Part shown: piece after piece, positions 27,406 through 35,019 of the stretch
How positions within the stretch are numbered: the stretch's first letter is position 1
Layout of the letters: each line of letters starts with the position of its first letter
Source of the DNA: JANXZS01 sp963797255
GTDB lineage: Bacteria > Acidobacteriota > Terriglobia > Terriglobales > Acidobacteriaceae
Length of the DNA stretch: 64,000 nucleotides
Direction: 5' to 3'
NCBI GenBank assembly: GCA_963797255.1
Contig: CAWCOV010000012.1
Location: 124,001 to 188,000 of the forward strand
Notes under the pieces: model-generated
Seen by the model: the letters and a program-made list of their open reading frames with translations, nothing else
What the model was told of the DNA's origin: nothing
Database searches by the model: none
Translations under genes and position numbers: made by a program

Positions 27406-28491
27406 ATGACCTTTGCGAATCGCGGCAGTTCCGTTTGGAAATTGAAAACCCGCTCGCTCCCTTTGGGTGGCCGAACACGTGTCATGGGCGTGCTGAACGT
27501 GACGCCGGACTCTTTCTCGGACGGCGGCCAGCACTTCAGCGCCGAGAAGGCAATTGCCCACGGCATCGCCATGATTCAGCAGGGCGCGGACATCATCGAC
27601 ATTGGTGGCGAGTCCACTCGCCCCGGCGATCGCTCGCCAATAAGCACCAGTATGGAGCAGGATCGCGTTCTCCCGGTGATTGCCGGCATTCTTCATTACC
27701 AGCAGGATGCGATCCTGTCGATCGACACGTACCACGCCGAAACAGCCGTCACCGCAGTCGACGGAGGCGCGGAAATAGTCAACGATGTCAGCGGATTCCA
27801 GTGGGATGCAGCGATGGCTGAAACCTGCGCCCGTCTGGATTGTGGTGTAGTGCTCATGCATACCCGCGGAAAGCCCGCCGAATGGAAACATCAACCCCGG
27901 CTTGAACCGGGCAAAGTCCTTCCATTAGTGCGGCGAGAGTTGAACGAACGGCTTTTGTCAGCCCTCGCGTCCGGCGTTGACCGTGAGCGGATCCTTCTCG
28001 ATCCGGGCTTCGGCTTTGGCAAAACACTCGACGAGAACTATCCCTTGCTAGCAATGTTGGACTCTTTGCGTGACCTTGGACGGCCAATTATGGCTGGAGT
28101 ATCCCGCAAAGCCTTTCTTGGCCGCACGCTCGCTGAACTGCACAACGGAGTGGACGCTTCAGTAGCGGAGCGCGGTACTGCCTCCTTGGCCGCGATGGTA
28201 GCCGCGATCCTCGCCGGCGCGGACGTTGTCCGAGTCCACGACGTAAAGCCCTCGGTCGAGGCTGCGCGCATTGCCGATGCCGTACTCGCGGCAAACCGGT
28301 CCGTAGCTACCAGAGTTCAGAAAGCTACTTTGAGGGAAGGTTTACTTCTGAAGGGAATTGGGATCGCGCATACGGCTGGTCTCAAAGCTGACAATCTTCC
28401 ATTGTCCCAGGCGATAGTTATAAACGCGAGTGTAGCGATAATGGCCGCTGATATCGCTGGCGCCGTTCGTTCCGTTGATCTCAGCCCTTGA
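27406..28491 (+). CDS. folP: Dihydropteroate synthase with unusual C-terminal tail
   Basis: FolP joins 4-aminobenzoate to dihydropterin pyrophosphate in folate synthesis and is the sulfonamide target. Motifs are clear: MGVLNVTPDSFSDGG, DIGGESTRPG, SIDTY, NDVSG, DPGFGFGK, and RVHDVK near the end. Family members end shortly after RVHDVK plus a short helix. Here the frame runs on for about 60 residues, antisense to the 28342-28851 gene. A TAG at 28304-28306 in the next frame would give a normal end, so a base change near 28290-28300 may have removed the true stop. The start at 27406 gives the normal N-terminus but a poor ribosome site. Confidence 0.93.
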   Translation: MTFANRGSSVWKLKTRSLPLGGRTRVMGVLNVTPDSFSDGGQHFSAEKAIAHGIAMIQQGADIIDIGGESTRPGDRSPISTSMEQDRVLPVIAGILHYQQDAILSIDTYHAETAVTAVDGGAEIVNDVSGFQWDAAMAETCARLDCGVVLMHTRGKPAEWKHQPRLEPGKVLPLVRRELNERLLSALASGVDRERILLDPGFGFGKTLDENYPLLAMLDSLRDLGRPIMAGVSRKAFLGRTLAELHNGVDASVAERGTASLAAMVAAILAGADVVRVHDVKPSVEAARIADAVLAANRSVATRVQKATLREGLLLKGIGIAHTAGLKADNLPLSQAIVINASVAIMAADIAGAVRSVDLSP

Positions 28492-28851
28492 GGTCACGAC
28501 GGCCGTGTCGCCGTAGATGCGGATCTTGCTGTCGCTGAGGTCCATCTTGGTGATTCGAAGAGACCCAGCTTTCCTTGCCGCGATCGCCTGCGCTTTGGTT
28601 TCAATGGTCCCATTCGCGGTGATGGCGATGTAATCATCCGCCATCAGTTTGTCCATGTCCCCAACGTTGTTGTTCAGCATGGCGTTGCGCCACTGCTCTT
28701 CAATATTTTCTATCTCTTTATGCTGCTTATCCTGGCGATGGGGCAGAACTCCCGCGTACGAAGGAACCGCACTCAAGATGAAGATCGTTATGAAGACCAA
28801 AAGAAAGGTGGCCTGTTGAGTTGTTAGGCGGCTTGGCGAATGGCTGCGCAT
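28342..28851 (-). CDS. Secreted DUF4440 / SnoaL-like protein
   Basis: A 169-residue product with a signal peptide or anchor (hydrophobic residues about 14-33, ending PSYA) followed by an NTF2-like fold: an N-terminal helix (EIENIEEQWRNAMLNNN), LMADDYIAITANG, then strands to GQWKIVSFETSRM. This is the DUF4440 pattern, of unknown or varied function. It converges on folP and its last 150 bases overlap the folP frame; the composition of this frame looks the more protein-like there. Confidence 0.85.
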   Translation of the reverse strand: MRSHSPSRLTTQQATFLLVFITIFILSAVPSYAGVLPHRQDKQHKEIENIEEQWRNAMLNNNVGDMDKLMADDYIAITANGTIETKAQAIAARKAGSLRITKMDLSDSKIRIYGDTAVVTSRAEINGTNGASDISGHYRYTRVYNYRLGQWKIVSFETSRMRDPNSLQK

Positions 28852-29013
28852 GCACGTATCGGATGGTAGTCCGCCACGCGAGAATGCGTCAAAGAGAAAT
28901 GACCCTACCCGCGATGGATGGAAAAACTCAATCGTAAATCCCTTTGCCGCTCCATTCTGTCATAGACAGAGTTCACTAACGCTTTCGTGGTAGTGAGCGG
29001 CAAATTCCGTCTT

Positions 29014-29301
29014 TCATGCGATTGCGGTCAAATTCTCTGAAGATCGCTCTCTCATCAATTGGTACAAGCCAGCGATCGCGTACTTTTGAAAGTGCGGTGA
29101 ATTTCGGTGCGCCTCGAGCGCAGCCTTGTCGCGGTATTGCTCATAGATCAGGATCGTGTCCGGATCGTCCTCAATAAAGTGTGGAATGTAGGTGGCACAA
29201 CCCGGCTCTTGCCGGCTGGCCACAGCCAGGTTCTTCAATATCTCAACCACTTGTTCCCGGTCTTCCCCGGCGAACCGCATGCGAACGGTGAAAGTGACCA
29301 T
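29014..29301 (-). CDS. ABM domain protein, putative quinol monooxygenase
   Basis: A 95-residue single-domain protein of the antibiotic biosynthesis monooxygenase (YgiN-like) fold. The pattern MVTFTVRMRF, then EPGCATYIPH, then ILIYEQYRDKAALEAH and SPHFQKY is characteristic. Members oxidise quinol-like or anthrone compounds without cofactors, or serve as small dimeric binding proteins. It lies downstream of purA on the same strand with a gap of 54 bases, with no evident functional link. Confidence 0.88.
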   Translation of the reverse strand: MVTFTVRMRFAGEDREQVVEILKNLAVASRQEPGCATYIPHFIEDDPDTILIYEQYRDKAALEAHRNSPHFQKYAIAGLYQLMRERSSENLTAIA

Positions 29302-29355
29302 AGCTCTCTTTCCGTGCTCAGACTTCCTGGAAATCGTGTTCGTCGTGGACTTGGA

Positions 29356-30672
29356 TCATGCTCTCAGTTCGCCCAGCGCTGCTTGGAATTCGGGCAGCAC
29401 CATCGTTTGATCGCGGTCCGGCCCGGTTGAAACCATTCCAATCTTGGCGCCACTTTCCCGTTCCTGAAAGCGGAGATATTCCTGAGCCGCTGCTGGCAGC
29501 TCTTCAAACTTCCGTATGCCATCCGTGGGCTGCTGCCAACCCTTCAACTTGGTGTAGATCGGTTTGATCGACTCCAGGCCCTGCACGTCTGCAGGAACAA
29601 CATCGGTGACCTTTCCGTTGATCTCGTAGCCGGTGCAGACCGGGATTTCGGCAAGGTGATCGAGTACGTCCAATTTTGTCACCACCAGCCATTCTGTGCC
29701 ATTGATCCGGTTGGAGTAGCGAAGGAGTGGGATATCCAGCCACCCACAACGCCGTGGCCTTCCTGTTACCGCGCCGTATTCCTGTCCCCGGTCGCGCAAC
29801 GTGTCGCCGGCTGCGTCGAAAATCTCGGTCGGAAATGGACCTTCGCCAACCCGGGTCACATATGCCTTCGTAACCCCGATTACCGTGCCAATATTGGTGG
29901 GGCCAACGCCCGTTCCGGTCACCGCACCGCCAGCCGTGGCAGAGGACGACGTAACGAATGGATAGGTGCCGTGGTCGATATCCAGCATCGTGCCCTGTGC
30001 GCCCTCAAACATAACGCTGCCGCCCTTGCGGATCGCGTCATTCAACAAAACTGACGTGTCGGTGACGAAGGGTGCGATCTGTGTTGCCGCCTCTGCATAC
30101 TCTTCGTACATCTTTGCTGCATCAAGCGGATCGCTACCGAACAATGCATGCGCAATCGCATTCTTCTCTGCGCAGGCAGCTTCAATGTGTGTTTTCAGTA
30201 GCTTTGCGTCCAATAGATCCACGACCCGCAGGCCGCTGCGCGCCATCTTGTCTTCATACGCGGGGCCGATTCCGCGGCTGGTGGTGCCAATCTTTTTCCG
30301 TCCCGGGGCGCTCTCCGCAGCCAATTCAATCATGCGGTGATAGGGAAGAATCACCTGCGCGCGATTGGAAATAAAGAGCTGTTGGTCGATGTTTACTCCC
30401 AGCGCCCGGAGCTTTCCGACTTCTTTTAAGAGCGCCATAGGGTCGAGAACAACGCCATTACCAATCACCGCCTGGCAATCCGGCCGTAAAACACCGCAAG
30501 GGACCAGCTGCAAAATAAATTTCTGGCCCTTGATGATCACGGTATGGCCGGCATTATGTCCGCCTGCATAGCGCGCCACCACAGAAAAATGTTCCGACAG
30601 AACGTCGACTATCTTCCCTTTACCTTCGTCGCCCCATTGGGCGCCAAGCACAACCGCAGTCTTTGCTCGCAT
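29356..30672 (-). CDS. purA: Adenylosuccinate synthetase
   Basis: PurA uses GTP to join IMP and aspartate in AMP synthesis. The 438-residue product has the P-loop GAQWGDEGKGK, GGHNAGHT, the IMP-binding SRGIGPAYEDK, the Asp-binding TGRPRRCGW and the GTP-contact TKLDVLD. ATG 30672 (MRAKTAVVLG) starts the normal protein; the frame is open upstream but without resemblance. It is divergent from mutM. Confidence 0.97.
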   Translation of the reverse strand: MRAKTAVVLGAQWGDEGKGKIVDVLSEHFSVVARYAGGHNAGHTVIIKGQKFILQLVPCGVLRPDCQAVIGNGVVLDPMALLKEVGKLRALGVNIDQQLFISNRAQVILPYHRMIELAAESAPGRKKIGTTSRGIGPAYEDKMARSGLRVVDLLDAKLLKTHIEAACAEKNAIAHALFGSDPLDAAKMYEEYAEAATQIAPFVTDTSVLLNDAIRKGGSVMFEGAQGTMLDIDHGTYPFVTSSSATAGGAVTGTGVGPTNIGTVIGVTKAYVTRVGEGPFPTEIFDAAGDTLRDRGQEYGAVTGRPRRCGWLDIPLLRYSNRINGTEWLVVTKLDVLDHLAEIPVCTGYEINGKVTDVVPADVQGLESIKPIYTKLKGWQQPTDGIRKFEELPAAAQEYLRFQERESGAKIGMVSTGPDRDQTMVLPEFQAALGELRA

Positions 30673-30837
30673 GGATGTAGATACTCGATTCAATCTGGCA
30701 CACACTTTTACCGGAACTTCTAGAACTGCTTGGAGTCCCTGCCGGGGATTGTTGTGCAGGAAGCCGCACAGGCTGGATTTTTCGTGTGCCAATTGATGAT
30801 ATAACGCTTGCTGCCAGTGAACAAAGATCGGACGCAA

Positions 30838-30865
30838 CTGACCGTAATATTCGAATTATGGTCAG
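30838..30865. promoter_or_regulatory. 28-base palindrome just upstream of mutM
   Basis: Arms of eleven positions (CTGACCGTAAT and ATTATGGTCAG, ten Watson-Crick pairs plus one G-T) surround a six-base centre. It ends 20 bases before the mutM start codon, so it covers the region where a promoter or leader would lie. It could be an operator or a leader hairpin; there is no T run, so it is not a terminator. Confidence 0.5.
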
Positions 30866-30885
30866 AATGACTTGTTGAGGGAAGC

Positions 30886-31737
30886 ATGCCTGAGTTACCA
30901 GAAGTTGAAACTATCGCTGTCGGAGTCAACGAGCGGGTTCGCGGTTCCAGAATTGTTTCTGTATCGGTAAGTTCCAAAATTGAACCTTTCAAGACCCCAT
31001 CGGCTGATATGCAGGAGCAACTGGCTGGGAAAACAATTCTCGGCGTGCGTCGCGTTGGAAAACACATTGTCTTTGATCTGGCGAGTGCAAAGCGACGGCC
31101 TTCTTCACCACCGACTAAGCCGGAAGCGCAATGGATTGTTCACCTTGGCATGACTGGTCGACTGCTTGTATGTTCCGCCGATGCCCCCCGCGCCGCGCAC
31201 ACGCATGTGGTGCTCGATCTCGGATCCGATCGCGAATTGCGATTTGTGGACCCTCGTCGCTTTGGCCGCGTTGCGTTCTACCCTCTCTTAAGCGACGATG
31301 CTCAAGGCTTCCAAGGGCCCGGAAAAGAGCCACTGTCCATCTCGCTGGATGACTTTGCAGCCCTGTTCCGCGGCCGCAAGACGCCCATTAAGGCAGCGTT
31401 GCTAAATCAAAAGCTGTTGCACGGAGTGGGAAATATCTACGCCGACGAGAGCCTGTTCCGGGCTGGGATCCGCCCCCGGAAGACGGCTGGCAGACTCACT
31501 CGCGCTCAACTGGCGCTTTTGCACGCCTCAATTCAAACCGTTCTCCGGGAGGCAATTACTCTCGGTGGATCCTCGGTCTCGGACTATGTGGATGCCGACG
31601 GCGTGCGTGGATTTTTCCAGCTTGAGCACCGGGTTTATCTCCGCGGAGGCGAGCCTTGCCTCGTTTGCGGTGCGCCGATTCGCAGGATTCTCATCGGAGG
31701 AAGAGGAACGCACTATTGCCCGATTTGCCAAGTGTAG
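30886..31737 (+). CDS. mutM: Formamidopyrimidine-DNA glycosylase
   Basis: MutM (Fpg) removes 8-oxoguanine and ring-opened purines from DNA and nicks the abasic site. The 283-residue product begins with the catalytic MPELPEVE (Pro2 nucleophile after Met removal, Glu3), has Lys in RRVGKHIVFDL, NIYADESL of the helix-two-turn-helix, and a C-terminal zinc finger with CLVCG and CPIC pairs. GAGGGA precedes the ATG. With mutY at 45 kb, the window holds both glycosylases of the 8-oxoguanine repair system. Confidence 0.97.
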   Translation: MPELPEVETIAVGVNERVRGSRIVSVSVSSKIEPFKTPSADMQEQLAGKTILGVRRVGKHIVFDLASAKRRPSSPPTKPEAQWIVHLGMTGRLLVCSADAPRAAHTHVVLDLGSDRELRFVDPRRFGRVAFYPLLSDDAQGFQGPGKEPLSISLDDFAALFRGRKTPIKAALLNQKLLHGVGNIYADESLFRAGIRPRKTAGRLTRAQLALLHASIQTVLREAITLGGSSVSDYVDADGVRGFFQLEHRVYLRGGEPCLVCGAPIRRILIGGRGTHYCPICQV

Positions 31738-31792
31738 GAGGCTGTTCGGATAACTCAATTTTTCCCGCCACATAACCGAAAACTATGGAAAT

Positions 31793-32218
31793 TTAAAATT
31801 TCATAGGATCGAAGCTTCCATAAACGGGAGAATTGGCTTCACGAGGTTTTCTCAAGTGATGGAAAATAAAGGGGAAGAGGAACGGCATCGCGATTGCAAT
31901 AAGGAGTATAGCCAGTGACGCACAGGCTACCGCATAAAAACAATAAGAAACGGTAGGTCGTGCGACGAGGTTCTGAGCAAAAGATTCGAATACCACGTCG
32001 TATTCGGGCGCAGCCAGACCTCCAGTACGGACGATTTCTGTAAGGAACGACCTTTTGGGAGGCCAGTGACATTCCACCAGGAATAGCGGGAAGAAGCCGC
32101 CCACGCTCGGCGGCTTTTCCTTGATTCCTTCCTCTGATTTGAACCCGTTTATATGGATTTGGTTCTCACGATATCCACAGAGCCGCTTGCCACGCTTCCT
32201 GAGAACGGGTAGTATCAA
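31793..32218 (-). CDS. Possible membrane protein, hypothetical
   Basis: A 141-residue frame whose C-terminal half has one strong hydrophobic segment of about 30 residues (VSYCFYAVACASLAILLIAI onward) followed by a short basic-then-polar tail. The N-terminal half is basic and unremarkable, and a GC-rich hairpin lies within it, so the true start may be further in. No homologous family recognised and no good ribosome site at the first ATG. The hydrophobic half is the only argument for coding. Confidence 0.3.
   Translation of the reverse strand: MILPVLRKRGKRLCGYRENQIHINGFKSEEGIKEKPPSVGGFFPLFLVECHWPPKRSFLTEIVRTGGLAAPEYDVVFESFAQNLVARPTVSYCFYAVACASLAILLIAIAMPFLFPFIFHHLRKPREANSPVYGSFDPMKF
32094..32120 (+). 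terminator. Terminator-like hairpin
   Basis: An 8-bp stem AAGCCGCC / GGCGGCTT (32094-32101 and 32109-32116) with a seven-base loop, followed by TTCCTT. It could end mutM-region transcription, although it is over 350 bases past the mutM stop. Confidence 0.45.
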
Positions 32219-32568
32219 TTTTGCCTATCGAGCGGCTGACGCCTCAGGACTTTGTTTCGAGGTTCGCCGCGGTTCTCGACAGTCAAAAGAACTCAGCTTT
32301 CGCTATTCACCCAGACTGCGACCGGAATGATCTGGACCAGGTAAGTACTGTGGGTGGAGCATTTGTTAAATTGCGAGTTGAAAAATCGGACGCTACGCTC
32401 CATTTGAAAACGAGTCTCTTCAGAACGGTTCCCGCTCAACGCACCCAAGGTGCGCAGAGTTGAGCCTGCGTTTTGAAAAAAAGTGATTTGCCGGCGCATC
32501 GAAAAGAGAGTCCAACTCTCGCACCGGAACAAGCGGCAACAACAGCATTCGCACCAGGAAGTGCAAGC

Positions 32569-33462
32569 ATGACATCAGAGCAGAACGAACCCCAGGTCCC
32601 GCAGGCGCAAAGCCAGTCGGGGCAAGGACAGGCCCCACAAGGGCAGGCGCAAGGACACCGTCGCAGGCGTCGCCGCCGTAAAGGACAAAACGGAAGCAAT
32701 GCCGCCAAGGGACAGCCCACTCCGCAGGCAAATGGCTCCGTTCCTCAGGGCAATCGCCCCGCCCCCCAAAATCAGAATCAAGGCCAAAAGCCGAAATCCC
32801 ATGGCAAGTTCTTTCAGAAAAAGTCCGGCCAGGGGGCTAATAACAACAATAATCCGGGAAATGGGCAGGGTGGCCGCCGCAAAAGCAAGCCACGCCGCCA
32901 GCAGGTTTTTGTCGGCCCCATGGACCATAGTTATCGCACGGTGAACGGCAACATGGCCGACGGTCCGCCGTCTACGATCGAATTGCGTAATGGCAATGGC
33001 CACGCCTCGTTTTACGCGGATTCAGCACCGGTTCAAGCGCCGGCAGTCATCCGGGAAGACGCTCCAATTCGGATCTTCTGTTTCATCGATGACCTCTTCT
33101 TCCTCGCGAAAATCCAGGAAACTGCCCGCAAATTGGGCGTAAAAGTGGGATTCGTAAAAGCGGACAAGGACATCGTGGCCCGGCTAAGCGATACACCTGA
33201 AGATGCCCGGCCATCGTTGATCATCTTCGATCTGAATAACGCGAACGCAAAACCCCTCACCCTAATTCCCAAACTGAAAACCAAGTTGAAGAAGGGAACC
33301 TCCGTGATCGGTTTTCTGTCGCACCTTCAGGGAGATCTTAAGGCCAAGGCGATTGAAGCAGGCTGTGACACCGTGATGCCCCGCTCGGCCTTCTCCCAGA
33401 ACCTGCCAAATCTGCTCCGTCGCCACGGTCAAACCGAAGAACTGGAAGCTGCCGAGGCTTAG
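32569..33462 (+). CDS. Disordered basic N-terminus fused to a receiver-like domain
   Basis: The product is about 297 residues in two unlike parts. Residues about 1-150 are low complexity: Gln/Pro-rich, an Arg run (RRRRRRRKGQ), then Asn/Gly/Lys-rich, as in RNA-binding or condensate-forming regions. Residues about 165-290 form an alternating alpha/beta domain resembling a response-regulator receiver (IRIFCFIDDLFFLAKIQE, SLIIFDLNN, TSVIGFLSH, DTVMPRSAF); the Asp at the end of the third strand is followed by LNN and the conserved Lys position is unclear. ATG 32569 has AGGA upstream; a TTG at 32473 would add 32 residues. Function unknown; nucleic-acid binding is inference. Confidence 0.78.
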   Translation: MTSEQNEPQVPQAQSQSGQGQAPQGQAQGHRRRRRRRKGQNGSNAAKGQPTPQANGSVPQGNRPAPQNQNQGQKPKSHGKFFQKKSGQGANNNNNPGNGQGGRRKSKPRRQQVFVGPMDHSYRTVNGNMADGPPSTIELRNGNGHASFYADSAPVQAPAVIREDAPIRIFCFIDDLFFLAKIQETARKLGVKVGFVKADKDIVARLSDTPEDARPSLIIFDLNNANAKPLTLIPKLKTKLKKGTSVIGFLSHLQGDLKAKAIEAGCDTVMPRSAFSQNLPNLLRRHGQTEELEAAEA

Positions 33463-33491
33463 GTTTTTGTCTGTGAGCGCATCGCTAACAG

Positions 33492-33525
33492 AAAGGACTC
33501 GCCTTGCGCGAGTCCTTTTCCCTTT
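33492..33525 (+). terminator. Rho-independent terminator
   Basis: A perfect 10-bp stem (33492-33501 and 33509-33518) with a seven-base loop, followed by TTCCCTTTT. It ends the receiver-like gene and insulates the next promoter. Confidence 0.85.
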
Positions 33526-33553
33526 TCGCCAAGGTTTTCTGGGATTCAAAGGA

Positions 33554-33614
33554 ATACTTAAGTATCCGCTTGACAATCAAGACAGACCGTTCGATACTTA
33601 AGTTAATGCTTAAC
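33554..33614 (+). promoter_or_regulatory. Promoter with palindromic operators for the SRPBCC/ArsR operon
   Basis: A consensus -35 TTGACA (33570-33575) and a -10 GATACT (33593-33598) are exactly 17 bases apart. A perfect 12-base palindrome ATACTTAAGTAT (33554-33565) lies just upstream of the -35. A second half-matching copy, ATACTTAAGT (33594-33603), covers the -10, followed by GTTAATGCTTAAC (33602-33614). Placement fits self-repression by the ArsR protein encoded second in the operon. Confidence 0.75.
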
Positions 33615-33641
33615 TAATCTCTTGCCAGAGAGGATATCCCG

Positions 33642-34142
33642 ATGGAAAAACAACCTGTTTTAAGCCCCACGGCTGAGCAAACCGTCATCCACAACACTTT
33701 CGTCATCGAGCGCAGTTTTCCCAAGCCGCCCGAGGTTGTATTCGCAGCTTTTTCCGATCCAACCAAGAAACGTCGCTGGTTCGGAGAGGGAGACAGCCAC
33801 GAAGTCGAAGCCTTCGAAATGGACTTTCGCGACGGCGGAACAGAACGGCTTGTGTATCGGTTCAAGGCCGGAAGCCCTCTCGAGGGCATGGTCCTCGTCA
33901 ACGAAGGCAGGTATCAGGACATCATCCCGGACCATCGTTTGTTGACCTCTTCCACCATGGACATTGGCGGCAGGCGCGTCTCTGTCGCGCTGGTCACGAT
34001 CGAACTCATCCCCACGGAAAATGGGACAGATCTCATCTGCACCCACCAGGGAGCGTTCTTCGAGGGTTCAGGCGGCCCGCAAATGCGCGAGATGGGATGG
34101 CGCAGCCTGTTCGAGAAATTGGCGAAGGAACTTGCGAAATAG
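33642..34142 (+). CDS. SRPBCC / AHSA1 domain protein
   Basis: A 166-residue single-domain protein of the START-like fold: VIERSFPKPPEVVFAAFSDP, KKRRWFGEG, MDFRDGGTERL, and a C-terminal helix ending GWRSLFEKLAKELAK. This is the AHSA1-type family that binds hydrophobic ligands in its cavity. It is cotranscribed with an ArsR regulator 32 bases downstream, a very common pairing; the usual gene order, regulator first, is reversed here. Ligand unknown. Confidence 0.9.
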   Translation: MEKQPVLSPTAEQTVIHNTFVIERSFPKPPEVVFAAFSDPTKKRRWFGEGDSHEVEAFEMDFRDGGTERLVYRFKAGSPLEGMVLVNEGRYQDIIPDHRLLTSSTMDIGGRRVSVALVTIELIPTENGTDLICTHQGAFFEGSGGPQMREMGWRSLFEKLAKELAK

Positions 34143-34174
34143 CGCAATTGGAACGGCAAGAAAGGCAGCCTGAG

Positions 34175-34531
34175 ATGCTCGATTCACCGCAGAATGGGCA
34201 CGAAAAACAAGCCGCAAAAACGGACGTCCACAGAGTTTTTCAAGCGCTGGGCGATCCTACCCGGCGCATGATCCTGGAAGAACTGACTTCGGGACCGGTG
34301 TCGGTCTCGCGGTTGGCGACTCCGCTTGATATGTCTCTCGCTGCGGTCGTGCAGCATCTCCAGGTATTGGAGGAGAGCGGCCTTGTGCGGACAGAAAAAC
34401 TCGGACGAGTGCGTACCTGCAGCATTGATCCGGCTGGTCTTGCGGTTGCGCAGGAGTGGATAAGTGAGCGCCACTCGACGTGGGAGAAGCGGTTGGATCG
34501 TTTAGGCGATGTATTGGCTGAGCCGTCCTAG
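34175..34531 (+). CDS. ArsR family transcriptional regulator
   Basis: A 118-residue winged-helix regulator: VFQALGDPTRRMILEEL, then the recognition region SRLATPLDMSLAAVVQHLQVLEE, and a wing GLVRTEKLGRVRTCSI. No ArsR metal-binding CxC motif is seen, so it belongs to the non-metal branch that usually accompanies AHSA1 proteins. The ATG at 34175 is chosen because earlier in-frame ATGs lie inside the SRPBCC gene. It probably represses its own operon through the ATACTTAAGTAT palindromes. Confidence 0.9.
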   Translation: MLDSPQNGHEKQAAKTDVHRVFQALGDPTRRMILEELTSGPVSVSRLATPLDMSLAAVVQHLQVLEESGLVRTEKLGRVRTCSIDPAGLAVAQEWISERHSTWEKRLDRLGDVLAEPS

Positions 34532-34563
34532 ATTGTGTTGCCCGTAATTGCGAAGGCATGTTG

Positions 34564-34590
34564 AGACCCGCTAACAACGGGTCTTTTCTT
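34564..34590 (+). terminator. Rho-independent terminator
   Basis: A 7-bp stem AGACCCG / CGGGTCT (34564-34570 and 34578-34584) with a seven-base loop, followed by TTTCTTT. It closes the SRPBCC/ArsR operon. Confidence 0.8.
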
Positions 34591-34643
34591 TGCCTCTATG
34601 CAGGGACCCACGATTGGCGAACGAGTAGCTACGAAACGCGACT

Positions 34644-34982
34644 CTATCCCGGGGGCCAATGCATCGTGCGGCCACCCAGCAGATGCACATGCAGATGATC
34701 GACAGTCTGGCCGCCATCCGAGCCGGTATTGATCACTGTGCGATACCCGTCCGTTAGTCCGGATTTCCTGGCTATCTCTGCCGCAACGGCATGCAGATGA
34801 CCGAGAACCTGGATGTCTTCTGCCGACGCGTGGTCGAGCGAGGCAATGTGTTTTTTAGGCACGATCAAGACGTGTGTTGGAGCCTGCTTGTTGATGTCAG
34901 AGAAGGCGAAAACCTCTTGGTTCTCAAAAACCTTTCCCGAAGGAATTTCTCCGGTGATGATCTTGCAAAAAATGCAATCCAT
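34644..34982 (-). CDS. HIT family nucleotide-binding protein
   Basis: A 112-residue histidine triad protein of the HINT branch. It begins MDCIFCKIITGEIPSGKV, has the conserved DINKQAPTHVLIVPKKHI, and ends with the triad HLHVHLLGGR. Members hydrolyse purine nucleoside phosphoramidates. The ATG at 34982 gives the family's normal beginning; an earlier ATG at 35000 adds six residues. It follows the M48 protease on the same strand after about 37 bases. Confidence 0.94.
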   Translation of the reverse strand: MDCIFCKIITGEIPSGKVFENQEVFAFSDINKQAPTHVLIVPKKHIASLDHASAEDIQVLGHLHAVAAEIARKSGLTDGYRTVINTGSDGGQTVDHLHVHLLGGRTMHWPPG

Positions 34983-35019
34983 GAATTGTCCCACCTTCAA
35001 ATTCGGTCAGCTTGCGTGG

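Larger units (their letters stand above)
31738..32568. other. Long, mostly unassigned region between mutM and the receiver-like gene
   Basis: This 831-base stretch has one weak gene candidate (31793-32218, minus), a terminator-like hairpin at 32094-32120 and a short plus-strand frame (32221-32463) without a ribosome site. It appears less GC-rich near 31738-31960 than the neighbours. I see no repeats, tRNA or mobile-element signature. Confidence 0.45.

Noticed and set aside
32221..32463. An 80-codon plus-strand frame with TTG start before the receiver-like gene
   Set aside because: No ribosome site and a rare start; the composition is not clearly protein-like. I could not recognise it and list it only as part of the unassigned region.
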